Assembly: GCA_037043015.1 (NCBI GenBank)
Contig: CM073324.1
Location: 24,010,097 to 24,074,096 of the forward strand
Direction of reading: 5' to 3'
Origin: Bryum argenteum
Taxonomy: Eukaryota > Streptophyta > Bryopsida > Bryales > Bryaceae
DNA length: 64,000 nt
Shown: positions 12,377-26,342 of the stretch, piece after piece
How the letters are laid out: each line of letters begins with the position of its first letter
How positions within the stretch are numbered: the first letter of the stretch is position 1
Notes under the pieces: generated by a model
Told to the model about the DNA's origin: nothing
Seen by the model: only the letters and a program-made list of their open reading frames with translations
The model's database searches: none
Made by a program: the position numbers and the translations under genes

Positions 12377-14290
12377 TCAAGGAGCCAGAACAAGAACTTT
12401 AATGGTTCCTTGCGAGTTAGCGGCTATCATGGTGGGGCTCTCACTCTTCCAACACACTGCACTAATAAAATGGGAGCTAGCATCATCATCACTGTCTTCC
12501 GGGTTTTCAGACCCAAATCTATAACATGCTGCTGGTCTTGACATTGCCTGCCAATCACACAATCCAACATTCAGATCCGGGAACAAGCCATTGTTGCTAC
12601 AATGTTGAAAAAGAGAACAAAGCGATGTTGAAAGAGAGCACATTTGGGTGCCACTGAAAAGAAAGCGAAAATGCATACCTTATGATAAACAACGACTTCA
12701 TTTCTTTCACTGCCGCATGCGATATACTCACTGTTGACACTCAGTCCTACGAAGTTCTTCTCATTTGTGTGTCCTCTGAGTGTTCGTATCTGTAGTCAAT
12801 GCATACTTATTAGTGGTGGGATCTCTTGGAAATTGCAATTAGCAAAGGAAGAGAAGATTTTCAGATGCAAGGCTCAGGTTACAAGAATGAAGGCGTACCG
12901 AGCAGTCTCTTTGCACATCCCAAAGCCGAAGTGTGCTGTCGGTAGATGCCGAGGCTAATTCAGTCGGTGAAATGAACTTCACGTATGATACTGCCTTCCG
13001 ATGTCCCTTGAATGAGTACAGTGGCATGCTTGCATTCCGCAAATCGAAGTACTGGATGTGATGATCAGCTGAACCAACCTATCAACGAAGGAACAAATCA
13101 TGCTCTTAATGATCTGAAAGAGTATCCAAATAACACAGGAAACATGTTCAAGAGAGTATTATTTCGAATGCTGAAGTTTATGAACTCACTGCAATGTGGT
13201 GACTGGAACCAGGATTGTATTTCACACAACAGATGTTGGCTCGCATGTCCAGGCTCAGTACGCTTGACTCTTGCCTTGTACACCACACCTTCACCTGCAA
13301 GAACCCCAAAACTTAAACGTCAGATAACAGCACTTGATTATTGATTCCAATAGTAGGTTACTTACCAATACCGAAATCTATGATGCTATTTATAACGATG
13401 TACTGATGCAAGTGAGAAGTAAGTGTAAGTCGAAATTACTTGGCTATGTTCCATGCCATCTACGAATATTGCTTCAAATAAGTACCTTTCCATCGTCACT
13501 TCCAGACACTAGCATGGATGGCTCGGTTCGAGAAAAGTCCACACTCCAGGCTCGCTTCTCATGCTCCTCATATTCCATGATACTCTGTAATCAACAAGAA
13601 AAAGTGCAACCAATCTTAGCTGGTCATTCATAGAAGATGTTAAGTGATTGTAGAATTGGTGTAGGAACCAACATGTACCTGTCTTGTGTTGACATCCCAA
13701 ACTGTAACTATGCCTTCATAGTCACTGCTGGCAATGAGTGGCTTCGCACACTTATTCCAGCTCAAGCAGCTCAGCTTGGACCTCGTCGGTATTTCCGCCA
13801 CTGGACAATGAACATCTGCTACCTCATTTACAACCTGCTCCATTCGAGTCAATCAGTCAGATGAGAGATTTGAGGATAATATCAAGCTTGAATTCAAATG
13901 ATAGCGGGGTAACGTACCGTTGCAAAATCAAAACCTTGATCCGCCTTGATACACCCGCCGTTGCGAAGAATTCATCATCTCGATCAAATTCGATACTGCA
14001 AAGAAAAGAAGGAACTTGATACTTCAGAAAACTGCATTGGTAGATGATTTAAGGGTTTATGATCGGAATCTGTGAGGTTTTGTCTCTCACCTGGATACTA
14101 TGTTCGAGCTGTTAAATAAGTCGCCTTGGTGAAGCTCAGCAACAACATCAAGACGACTGTAGCGAGTGAATGCTGTCAACACAGACTCAAAATCTTCTAA
14201 CCCATCCTGGTAGCTCTCCGATCCTTTACATGCCTCATCTTGGGTGCCAGCTAATGGAACAGCTAAATCCCGGGCGGCATGATTGAACAT
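12377..14290 (-). pseudogene. COP1 WD40-half fragment with alternative 5' end, unit 0
   Basis: Exons 5-12 of a COP1 gene, lacking the RING finger and coiled coil. Exons: 14,290-14,091 (5' part novel), 13,995-13,918, 13,834-13,679, 13,584-13,486, 13,294-13,190, 13,078-12,899, 12,789-12,679, 12,547-12,377. WD-repeat signatures such as [10 protein letters not shown] and [12 protein letters not shown] are intact. Exon 5 opens with an in-frame ATG and MFNHAARDLAVPLAGTQ in place of the intact gene's sequence, then joins the common EACK stretch. The sixth exon lacks one A/T (a run of four instead of five near 13,930), giving a frameshift before the third WD blade, unless this is a homopolymer error. 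COP1 WD40 domains bind substrates with V-P motifs and SPA proteins; a fragment without RING could not be a ligase. Confidence 0.88.
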
Positions 14291-15910
14291 TCATGAATGT
14301 TTGACATTATTTTCTCCCACCTGATCAATGCCTCAATGTCGAGCATTTTTTCTTTTTCTTTTTCTTTTTTTTTTTGACATTTCTGCTTCGCAATGTCCAC
14401 AGTGAGAAGATTCGTTGTGACTGAAATGTCCCGATTTTTCCCAAACATGAAAATGGACTTGTGTGCATGATCGGTGCAGGGACGAGAAGAAAGTGCGATG
14501 CAAAGCAATCTGTGTCGAGAAGGTGTCTCCGAGAAAAGTTTGAGATCTAGGAAATCTTGAAGAAAGTCGAGGCGAGAATTGCGGAATCCACGGATTTGGA
14601 GATTGCATGTAGGTGTGGAGGGGATTGGGTGAGCGCAGAAGTGGGGTGAATGTCTGGAAGTGGAGACGTTGGAAAATACGGCATGCCTACGGCGTAGGCT
14701 GTTAGGTCACCTACCTGACTTGCCTGCCATGGCGACAGCCTGCCGGGGTGACAGTTCTAAGAACTTTTGTCTCTGACAATCGTCGTCAGTCAATCTCAAA
14801 ATCGTGCATGCATGGAAATTTTTTTGAGCGTCGTAGTATTCTGATCAAAGGCAAGGTACAAGCGTTTCCAAGATCATTTGGATCCAGGCTTCATCACAAA
14901 CAATTCAACTACAAAAATCAAAGTCTTAGCATTCCTAAATCTGTCTCCCACTCTCAGCTAGCTACCTTTGTTGCTGTAGATCTAGCATGAGACACTCTTA
15001 GCTAGATGCCTTTGTTGTTGCCTTTGTTGTTGTAGATCTTGCACTCATGCTAGACTCCACTTCCGGCACTTCACGCTTACTTACGCATGGTCCTCCTTGA
15101 ATGAGTTTCCGAGTACTCCTCACAGTCGTAAACTCGATGAATGTTATCTGTTTCTTGAGATTCATAGAGATCGTTCTGTTGTAACAACCCTCTGAAGTTG
15201 ATCAGAACTTGTGTCTAACAAAAAAGAATCATATTTACTGCTTATACTAAGTATTAATTAGCAATGATCAAAACCGGCAGACCAATGTCACTCTTTAAAT
15301 CTCATGCTATATCAACTCTTTCAAGCCCTAGTATATACATACTAGGGTTTAATTTATAAGAAGGTAATCAACTTCAACCCAAAAAACTGTCAAATGAACT
15401 TACTCCTCAATTTCTCACTAGCACGTATGGTAGTCGAAAGTACTCAGTAGTATTGTTATTGATCAACTCAGAGCTGAAAACTAAATTACTCTTGAGTGAG
15501 TCGCAACTCGCAAGAATAGGATATGAAGAGGAACCAATTAATTCTCATGAATCATATTTAAGGCATTAGTCAGTCTCTAAAAGTGCCGCAAATCAATTAA
15601 GCTTGATAAGCTATTAGGATCGCCCATAATTCAGGTTTCTATGGCATGATCAAGTTCCAGTGAGCTTAAGATCATTGGAATTATAGCTCCAGTGAGGCTA
15701 TTAAGATCATCAGTTCACTAATCAGTTGAGTTTTTCTCATTTATCACATCACTTTACAGTGAGAATTGATCATGATTCGTTTATTTGTAGAGATTCAGAG
15801 AAAACCAACAAAAATAACCCATACGGCACTTTTATTCTGAAAATGATCAAATAAAAGTAGGATTTACTTTCTCTCAGACAACTCTAATCATGGTGGAGTT
15901 TGAAAAAAAA
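14291..15910. other. Start of the repeat unit beyond the COP1 break, unit 1
   Basis: Sequence that replaces the 5' half of COP1 in units 0 and 1; the copy beginning unit 2 is at 31,467-33,085. It holds a C/T-rich run (TTTTTCTTTTTCTTTTTT near 14,346), a GC-richer patch at 14,600-14,760, and CTTTGTTGTTG words near 15,010-15,040. Minus-strand frames at 14,263-14,608 are not COP1-like and I do not recognise them. If the truncated COP1 is transcribed, its promoter would lie here. Confidence 0.45.
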
Positions 15911-16703
15911 TAAAAAATCATGATATCGTGTCGTGATCTCAGAATTTGGGAATTATTCAATTCATGGATTTCATGAAATTCGCTGAAAATGACCACAATC
16001 ATTTTACTTTACAATTGACCGATTGTGTAACTTTTGCTAATATCATAATAATTTTGCGTAATTTTTTGAAAGCAATAAATTTTGACACTCAATTATGTTT
16101 TTATCTTATTTCATTACCATGATAGCCCATTGCAGGGGATTTCGGAACTCTCCACCGTGGGCATGATCAATATTCCTTAAGTCTCTTAAGATTCATTGAT
16201 TCAGAAAAAAATCACAAAAAAGAAAAAGTAAAAGGAAAGAAAAGTCCAGAGCTTACTTGTGATGGTTGTGAGAGTCCATGCCAAATGTGCAGCAGCACCT
16301 CCAACGCCCACGTCATAGAATGGCGAGGACCCTGCTTTTTAACAAAGAATGTGACTCATAAACAAATAAAAAGTTATTCAGGTCTACACCAACTCAAGCC
16401 TATGTCAAGCTTTATCGAGATGTGTCCAAAATCCACACAATGTGACTCTAATTATGCGAATCAGAGAGTCAAGAGACACAGAAGTCAATTATTTTCAGTT
16501 ATGAGTAATGAAACCACTAGTTATTTATCACAATTTGTCGAGAAAGAACTCCTTTTCTAAAAATCGACCAATTTATTGTCTTTTCTCCTCGGAAACCATT
16601 CATTTCAAAATCTCAGAACAATGATTAAAACATGGGTTTAATACTTTTCTTCAATTTTTTACACTAATGGAGTCAGATTTTAGAATCGATTGATTTGATG
16701 GGC

Positions 16704-16730
16704 ATGCAGCCCATGCAGCCCATGCAGCCC
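16704..16730. repeat. (ATGCAGCCC)3 short tandem repeat
   Basis: Three perfect 9-bp units, also three in the equivalent place in unit 2 (about 33,881). The related half of the 1-kb duplication has two units (about 349, 17,752, 34,930). It is a useful marker that the two halves share descent. Confidence 0.85.
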
Positions 16731-17084
16731 ATCTTCAGGGACACCCACGTAAGCTCATCATTTGCACGAACAATTCACACTGTAAGCATAGTTACAGACG
16801 GAGCATTAACGTGATGATTGAGTAAGCGTACAAATTAGTCAAGTTTCATAACACTCCCTATTCAACATACTTTGAAACAGTTTGAAAAACTCAAGAAACT
16901 CATGATCTGAGAAGTCAGAATGATATTTGTAATTTCGGAATTCCGGAATTCATGGATTTTCATATCATTCGTAGAAAATTAATGACCACAATCATCCATT
17001 TTACTTCATAATTGACCAATGAATTGCCTTCTGATAAGTACTATCATAATATTGACAGAGTAATTTAGTAATTTTATTACCATG

Positions 17085-17325
17085 TTAGCCCATTGCAGGA
17101 GATTCTGGAACTCTCCACGGGCATGATCAATATTCCTTTTCTTGGAATTCATTAATTCAGAATAAACAAATAAATACATTAAAAATAAATAAAACATAAC
17201 TTACAAAAAATTATAAAAAAAAAAGTCCAGAGCTTACTTGTGATTGTTGTGAGAGTCCATGCCAAGTGTGCAGCTGCACCCCTCAACGCCCATGTCATAG
17301 AATGGCGCTCAAAGACCCCAGGGAT
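17085..17325 (-). pseudogene. Unrecognised two-exon-like segment on the minus strand
   Basis: An exon-like block 17,325-17,238 is bounded by TTTTAG and GTAAGC and reads IPGVFERHSMTWALRGAAAH and then LAWTLTTIT. A second block, about 17,130-17,085, reads DHARGEFQNLLQWANM before GTAATA. The related half of the local duplication has versions of both (16,339-16,257 and about 16,165-16,110; the second reads DHAHGGEFRNPLQWAIM), the first with a one-base frame change. Retention of readable sequence and splice sites in both halves suggests a real ancestral gene, possibly of a membrane protein, but I cannot name it. The unit 2 copy is at about 34,262-34,502. Confidence 0.4.
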
Positions 17326-18976
17326 CTAAAACAAAGAATGTGAGTCACAAACAAATCAATGAAAGTTAAAATTTAACACCAAATCAAGCCTCTGTCAAGC
17401 TATATCGAGATACACAAAAATCCACACAGTCAGACTCTAGAAATGTTCTCATAAGTTGGTGGAACTAGTTTTGATTCGGGAGTTAGACTATAATTATAAC
17501 ATGACCATCGTGACATGTTCTTCCCATTCCTTTGTGACCGTATCTCTGACTGCTCAGCAACTCTATCGTACTAGGAGTGTAGATAATCAAGATCATTTCA
17601 AGAGATACAAAAGTCAGACCAATCATCCTCACATTGTAAGTAATTCACTTCATAACTGAAATTACAGTCACAATAAGACACGAGTATAGTACTATTCTTC
17701 TATTTCTCGCAAGTGCTAATGGAGATTTCAGAATCAACTGATTTGATGGGCATGCAGCCCATGCAGCCCATCTTCAGAACATCCTCGTGAGCTCATTGCA
17801 CGAAAATTTCACACAATCATACGTACTCAGCCTCGTGATGACTGAGTAACGTACAGATTAGTCACACACGGTCGTGTCTGAATGCAAAGAAACCGCTCTA
17901 ATTTCTATTTAACCATCTGAATGAAGAGTGAATGAGAAGCCAAACCTGGATATTAATACTCCACCGGTGATCATAGAGCTAGATCCTCTGGCTCAGGTCT
18001 TCAGTAGGATCGACCACCACTGTCTGGTTGATAATCCCCGTCGCTACAAGAATAGAGCAAAAGCTCTCTCTGCCAGAAGTCGGGGCTACAGAATGATCGA
18101 GACCTTCTGTCAGTCGTATGACACAATTTCAGAAGCTACGAGTTCACAAAGAGTTGATCGATCATGCATTTGATGCTCCGGCATCCCTCTCACTGCAACT
18201 TATTTCTACATGTATGATCATTCTGCAATTCTGTACGTATGCATCACACAACCTCAGCTCACTCATGGGCATGCTCGCTCGAGAATGATCCTTGCCAAGG
18301 CTGCTTAACTTCCCGAGTCCGAAACAGTCTGTGACACTCACTCACTCCAGGCTGAATTAGCGAAAGTTAACCCAAACAACGGAATGGTTCTGCAGCACAA
18401 GTACATGCTTGTAACCTACAATTGTCCGATCCCCTTTCAGTTGCATGCATCAACGTCTCAATACAATCAAACAATCATCACCCACAGAGTACTGGTCACA
18501 TTCTCATCTTGTCAAGTTCCACCTGAACCGTGACTTTTCAATGCATCATAACCTGGAACTTGGATATGAATTATCCAACCGGTGATCACTGAGATTGAAC
18601 CTTAGTCTGGCACGTACGTCCACCAATATCGACCTTCAATCTGAGTGTCAACGTGTAACTAAATCGATCTCAGGAGCTAGCTACTCAGTCACGAAGTTAG
18701 AGTTGATGGTTCAGCATCATTCTGCATCTGCATGCAGTGAGTGGCACTATTTGACCATGGATACATCTCGTACCATCACAACCTTCTTGCACCTCAAGCG
18801 ATGTCCACTTGTTCAACCGCGATGATTGTGAAGGTTCAACGCTTACTGGCCCATCTGCTCTCGTTCATGTGAAAGTCTTTCAGGTAAGAAACACATTCAA
18901 CCAGCAGATTAGATTAGCGTAACTATGGATTGAATAGAAATCATAAGTCTCCCTGGGGTACGTTGCTGAGAAATCC

Positions 18977-19270
18977 ATGCCACACTTCACAGCTCAGGAC
19001 TGCTCACAAATCCCCTCCATCCTGCACGCGGCTTCTGTGGAACTCAACACCCTTTATCAGGTCCTCCTGGACTTGTACCGATTCCCCTTCCGGCACGCGC
19101 CTTCCTTTTCCAAGCAAATTGAAGTCATATCTTTGCCAGTCAAGGCACGGGATATCAAGTACTCGGTCTTCAGTTGCGTCATTCATTGGTTGCGAGTCCA
19201 CCTCATTCTTGAGAGTACTTGCAGCCACGTACAGTTACTTCCGAGCTCAGCCCGTCGAGATCGATCTAGC
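18977..19270 (+). pseudogene. Unrecognised exon-like segment, unit 1
   Basis: An open plus-strand frame of about 85-90 codons with protein-like composition (LYQVLLDLYRFPFRHAPSF and later SCVIHWLRVHLILESTCSH). It is kept in unit 2 (36,156-36,450) and is broken by frameshifts in unit 0 (1,569-1,850), where CTGTGG reads as CTGG and CAGG reads as CG. A second frame near the 3' end (YFRAQPVEIDLAWQ) looks like a continuation after a one-base shift, followed by a possible GT donor. I do not recognise the family. It may be a fragment of a further captured gene. Confidence 0.35.
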
Positions 19271-19928
19271 CTGGCAAGTACGAAAAATAGTGCGCCTGAT
19301 TTGCACACAATCTGCATGATGAAGATTCTATTCGAGACGTAGCCGGCCTTGGGAGTGAGGCCTTCACAGACAAGGAGAAGCCGCGACAATAAGAGCTCCT
19401 ATTCGATATAATCTGTGAACTCAAGAGCTTCCTCGAACAGAACGTAACAAGTTTCGCTTCTGGTAGCATCAGACTTCCGCAACTTAACTGCACGCAGCCA
19501 CGCATTGGTGAAAGGGCATCTCCATGCAATCATGTCAACCCTGGATGCACTAATTGCCCCGCCGTATCATTCTCATGAATTGCCTGTCATTCTGATGCTT
19601 GGATCTTAAACTAGGGTTTCCATGCAGGTCCTGGGCTCACGTAAAAGCTTCACCTCTGTCATCATCGAGCGAACCTCATTAATAGTGGACTAAAGAGTGC
19701 GTGCGAATGCGTGCGGAGTTGGTGACTATGCACTGCTCGCAATTGAACGGAATTGAATCGGATCCAATCACAGTGGCAACCTGCACAATTCCCCTCGAAA
19801 CCCTACAGTAGGTGGTCCCGCCTTGTTTAACCAGCCGAGTGACTGAGCCTCGACAAGCGACGATGACATAGCTAACAAATTGATGCTCACATTCAAGCAC
19901 TCGTGAATGCATATTAAACGTTGTTAGT

Positions 19929-20995
19929 ACAGCTTTCTCGCTCGTGAGTGTTCGATTGTAAGTCTACATCATGCTAGTCTCTTAGTCCCGCAAGCGATCC
20001 TTGTAATCGAGCCACACCGCGTTCCCCGCACTCCTCATAATCTAAAGCATCAAAGGGCTCCCCCGCCCCTTACCAAAGAAACCTTCACCTCATCATCACA
20101 TGCATATCGGATTTGAGAATAAAAGCGTGAAGAGGTCCTGCTTCATGATTGCTCCCAAGGAATCGCGATTGAGTTGAATTTCATGGACTCACGCAATCAG
20201 ACCTCCCGAGTATCACTCTCGTCGCGTGTCCTTCTGATGCTTGTATCTTAAGATCACGGGGTTTTCACACTGACAGGTCCATGCAAACAAAACCTTCACC
20301 GCATCGATCACTAAGCAAACTTAACAGTAGACTAATCATGCGATGCAGTTGAACGGAATTGATCGGCAGTAGACCTGGTGAATCCCCGTCGAAACCAAAC
20401 CCTAAGTGGTCACGTAGGCCTTGAATGACCGGCCGAGTGAGTGGCAAGCGACAATGACAGACATGACGAAATGATACTCACAGTCAACTGAAGCACTCAT
20501 GAGTGGCTACAGACGAGTACACATTACTTGGTCATTCCATTTCATGAGTGTACAAATTCGTATCCAGAGCGTGCTTAGTGATGCGAGTGATTATCATTAA
20601 GATGAGAGGAAGTGACTCTCAGTCTGCAATAGTACTTTTTGTGTCTTGAAACGCACAGTCACCTCTCAAGCATCATACTTAGCCTGGCTCCCCTACAAAC
20701 AATGAATCCCAGGCCCCAAAGAAGCCTTCCTGAAGTGCCACATCATCATCATGCGTAATTATTTGGTTGAAACCTCCTAAAAGCGTGAATTCCATATCCT
20801 GCTTCATTGATGCTCCCAAGTAATTGCGACTGAGTCGGATCCTGGCTCAAAATGGCATCCTCAGGCAATCTATTCTAAAACGCTAAGCCTTGGTAACGTC
20901 GCTCTTTCATTGAGACGTACAATGCATAATTCATTGATTCAGATCCTCTCTCTTGTCAGGAAATCATTATTAAGAACATACACTTCACGCTTCCT
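19929..20995. other. Unit 1 non-coding interval
   Basis: Equivalent to 2,515-3,588 and 37,110-38,190. It contains no recognised gene. Differences between the three copies here are frequent and mostly at CTG/CAG or CCG (for example CACACCGCGTTCCCCGCACT at 20,020 where units 0 and 2 read CACACTGCGTTCCTGCACT). Confidence 0.45.
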
Positions 20996-22071
20996 CTATA
21001 CGAGCCAGCCCTGGAATTTTGATCGTATTGTGATAAGCCTGTGTTTACATGCTTCTTCCATGTTTTGAGCTGTGGCAGCTTGCGACGTAAGTTCTGGACG
21101 TAAGCATGATCGTATATACATAACAAAAGGCATTTGCGACGTAAGTTCTGGACAAATGAATTGAATTGCAGTTTCCCACAACCATTTCATTTTCACACCC
21201 TCCCAGATGCCATGTATACATACTACATCAAAGCAAACAATTGTCCCAACTCCCCTCCAACAACGATCATTACATTCCATTCATCATTTACAGCCTAGTC
21301 CTGGCTATGGCAGCGCAGTTTTATCAGGGTGTGGGAGCTTGCATGAGAGAGGCATACGTCCATCCCGGGTGAATGTATCGGCTTGCATTGCATCACTTGG
21401 CCTGGCCTCTGCCTTACTGATTTGTATATAACTTATTGATTTGTAGATAAGCTCAATTTCGGCAGTCGTCACAACCAGTGTCCATACAGAAGGACAGGAG
21501 GAGCCATGGCCTTGTGGAGACACCACAAGCACCTCGCTCTTTGTTCGATTCATGTCTTTCATCAATTCATGCCGTGTATGGACTGAGTTACTAGCCTGGC
21601 TGCCTAACTTAAACCTTCAATGCTCTTTCAAGCGCTTTCAGCCTGCAAGCGATGGAGCAGAATCTTTCGTTCTTCAGCTTCATTGAGCATGCATGCAAGC
21701 GGAGATATTCGGGAACCATCCTCCATTCCTTCTGTTTCCATTCGTCGGGGATCCTCTATTTACGCAGCGTTCATCCGTCTACCGAGCAACAAAGCAATTT
21801 CCATACCGCCAAGTCCTCACTTCCTTCCTCACTCGAAATCGTGAAATCAAGTTTGCCGAAGGTGTTTACAACGACCGGAGATGCTCGGCGTTGATGAGGG
21901 CACCTCCGCGCACAAAGAGCGTCATGACGATGCGAACGAGTAGTAATTACGCGATCATTCTGCTCAAACAGGATTGGATACCATGAGTTCTCCAACACGG
22001 AAGTGTAACTATGTTCCTGCTCCGGGGTTTGATGTCGTTCAAACAGGTTGACCTCTGAACCCAAGTAACGA

Positions 22072-23367
<1,296 letters not shown>

Positions 23368-23756
23368 TCAGTAACCATGAATAACACATGTTACTCAATT
23401 ACTAAGCAGATTTCAGCTATGGAGCACCTTAAGAAGAACTGGAACTCATCTCCTGACTGCAATGGCACTTTCTACTGCATGGTGAACGGAAGCGAGTTTC
23501 CGCAGACTTGCAGCCTGAACAATTAGCTATGATGAGGAGGCTGGTCAGTGGAACGAAACAGAAGATTGGACCCGAACTCCCGAAGTAGCGTATTCACAAC
23601 AACCTCCCTGGGCTCTGGCACTCACTATTACCTTGATTCTTTACTCAATTCCATACGCAAGGAGAAGAACCAGAACTAGGCCTTACCTGACGTCCTTCTG
23701 GCTCGAAAGTCTGGTGGCAGTGGCCTTGCTGATCATATGGTTATGGTGATGACCAG

Positions 23757-24262
23757 AAGAAATCGGGGAAGAGAGTTGAGGAGCGTTTCCAATCACTCGC
23801 GGAGCTTGATGGCATGCTATCTCGCTCTAACTTCGCCGAATGCATCGGTACGTGCTCGCTCTATCACTTCTCCATCAACCGATCCGACTTCAGTGACTAA
23901 CCAGCGTGGTGCTCACGCTGCGTGGATGAAAGACTCGAAAGAGTTCAGAATGGAGCTGTACGACGCGGCCGTGCGCAGGAAAGGTCGTGAGCACGCCACC
24001 AGCATCACCAAGGAAGAGTTGTACGAGTATTGGCTACTGACAACAGGGAGCGGCTTCGACGCGAAGATGCGGCTACTCTTCGATTTGAGCGACAAGGATT
24101 CAGACGGGCGGATCACAAGTAAAGAGGTGAAGCAAGTGATCATGTTGAGCGCGAGCGCGAACAAGCTCTCCAAGCTAAAAGAACCGGCGTCAGAATACGC
24201 AACGCTCATCATGGAAGAGCTCGACACTGAGGTGAACGAGCTAAGTCAGTTGGAAACGCCGA
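23757..24262 (+). pseudogene. RBOH EF-hand region fragment, unit 1
   Basis: Second copy of the fragment at 6,349. Exon 23,757-23,847 and the EF-hand exon (about 23,928-24,262) are intact. The open frame continues to 24,528 through an acidic stretch (EGPEEDEGPGEDEGAEEMD) made by near-repeats of an 18-bp GGCCCCGAGGAAGACGAA unit. The intron end differs from the other units (CACGCTGCG against CGCTGCCTGCA), so the acceptor used upstream for unit 0 would shift frame here. The catalytic half of the oxidase is missing. Confidence 0.84.
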
Positions 24263-26342
24263 GATCCGTGCCGATGTCGCTGCTTCCGTGCATTCTCTCC
24301 CTGGACCTCATTGGAGCCAAAATCATTGGAGCCGCCAACGAAGGCCCCGAGGAAGACGAAGGCCCCGGAGAAGACGAAGGCGCCGAGGAAATGGATGCTC
24401 GGATCACTGCGCTCTCTGGTCCTCGCCATGGCCATATTTCCACCTTGACCTACAAACATCGAAAAATCGTCAAAACTCACAAAGAAGATTACCGGCGTAG
24501 TAAGCGTTGTAACTTCAAAGAAGATTAGAAGCGACCTGCTACTGCAGCCGGCAAGTCGAGTTTTGCAAACGCTTGACCACATTCTCAAGCGATACAAAGT
24601 CGGGACTTGAAGGTGACGAACTTCTTCGGCGTAAGGGTCTGCTTTTTTTCACGCACTTCTCTCGCAAGACGGGATTGCAAAATGGAGTCGGCTCAAGTTT
24701 GGCGGACAAGGGTCGAGTATGTATGTGATCGCATGAGACTTCCAAATAAGTCACGGCGCGGCTCAAGTTAGAGAGAATGGGCCCACATTGATTGGGAGCG
24801 ACCTTCAGCGTGAATACCAAACACTCACCGCTTTGTCGCAACCTTCGGCTCTCGGCTTCCACAGGGCCCCGAACCTGTCTCCCATAGGTTCGGTACAAAA
24901 CCTACCCATGGTACCTACCTAAATTCAAAAGAACTTCCCGCCCACATGTGACCTTCCCGAGTTCCCGCCATTTCACCAAAAGCGATATTGTAATTAGTAC
25001 AATATACTAATTAATCCATGCATCACTAAAATGACGGTCACAAATATTCTCTTGAAAAGCGTAATGTAATAATCAATTGAGCCATTTGTTTAAAGTACAT
25101 TGTAAATCACTTATTCTCAAATTTGGAATACTATGAACATTGCTTTACTATTGTTTGACTTTCATCAAATGTATTAGTAGGTTTATCAACCCTAAGCATA
25201 CCTTGCCCCTTTGTTTTTGAAGGTCAAAATGAACAATCTACAATTCCAAACATGATGTAGTTCCAGACAAACTTACCAAAGGCTCATAAAATAAGAAGTT
25301 TATTCTAAAGTGCTTGGTACCACTCACAATTTGTAATCAACCTCAACATGGTTAATTGGGCTTTTAGAGCTATTTATGGGTAAAATTTTGTGACAAACTT
25401 ACCAAAGTCACATAAAAAGTATATTCTACAATTCTTGGTACCACTCACAATTTGTAATGATCCATAAAATGGTTGATTGGGCTTTTAGAGCTATTTAACA
25501 AAGTACTCTCTCATTTCTTTAAATGGTGGATGTGGAAGATTCAAATAGGTTAAGTTTTTGGATACATGCTTTTTTTTTCAAAATACATGTGGAGTATCAA
25601 TAGTACTAGAAAGTGTTAGTACTAATTTCTATTGATTTCCAAAGTTTTAGTCTCGTTGATTCATTACAAAATAATAGTTGAACATGTTACTATTTTAAGT
25701 GATTCAACAATATTATTCAATTTAAGCATCAAGGCCTTCATATTTTCTTTAAAAAAAAACTTCATGATAGTTATGGAATGCGCATGTATTTTCTAACACA
25801 TCCAAGTTTTCCTCGGATTCCCTTGAGCATGTAGGTGGGTTAAATTGCCCTAAATCCTCAATATTCAAAATTCCAAATTGGGTATAAAAAAATAAGAAAT
25901 AAAACCTGGGGGGGGGGTAAGAGTTAAGCTTCAAGAATACATAAATTAAACCTCTCTATTTCTGTTTACATAGGAAATGACACATTTAGAACGATCAAAA
26001 GAAAGATTCAACACAAATGAACAAAAGTATTTTCCGGATGTTTAAGAATAGGAGAATGCCTTATTTCAATATAAACTGTTGCAATTTCGTCGGAATCTGC
26101 CCCTCTGGATGACATTATCATATCCACAGCAATACAACCAAATATAATTAATATGGACAAATACAAGAAAAAAATAAAATTAAAAAGATATAAAAAAATC
26201 ACAAGTACTTCTTTGGCATTAGTCCTGAAAAGGAGTTTTTGTGCAAATTTGATAGAAATGCATTGCTTTTATGACATTTATTCTATTTAAAGTATGTTCA
26301 AATTTTACAAATTCAACAACCCAATCATTGTAATGTGCAATA

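Larger units (their letters stand above)
15911..17890. repeat. Diverged direct duplication of about 1 kb inside the unit (unit 0/1 boundary copy)
   Basis: Two diverged halves: 15,917-16,860 and about 16,900-17,880. Matching landmarks are CCCATTGCAGG(G/A)GATT at about 16,125 and 17,090; AAGTCCAGAGCTTACTTGTG at about 16,242 and 17,224; and TTGATGGGCATGCAGCCCAT at about 16,694 and 17,743. Divergence is far higher than between the 17-kb units, so this duplication is older. The right half runs on into the sequence found at base 1 of the window. A second copy of the whole structure is at about 33,090-35,065. Confidence 0.8.

Noticed and set aside
14333-14608. Basic minus-strand peptide with a KKKRKRKRK tail just upstream of the truncated COP1
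   Set aside because: The basic tail is the translation of a TTTTTCTTTTTC run. No link in frame to the COP1 fragment and no known domain.
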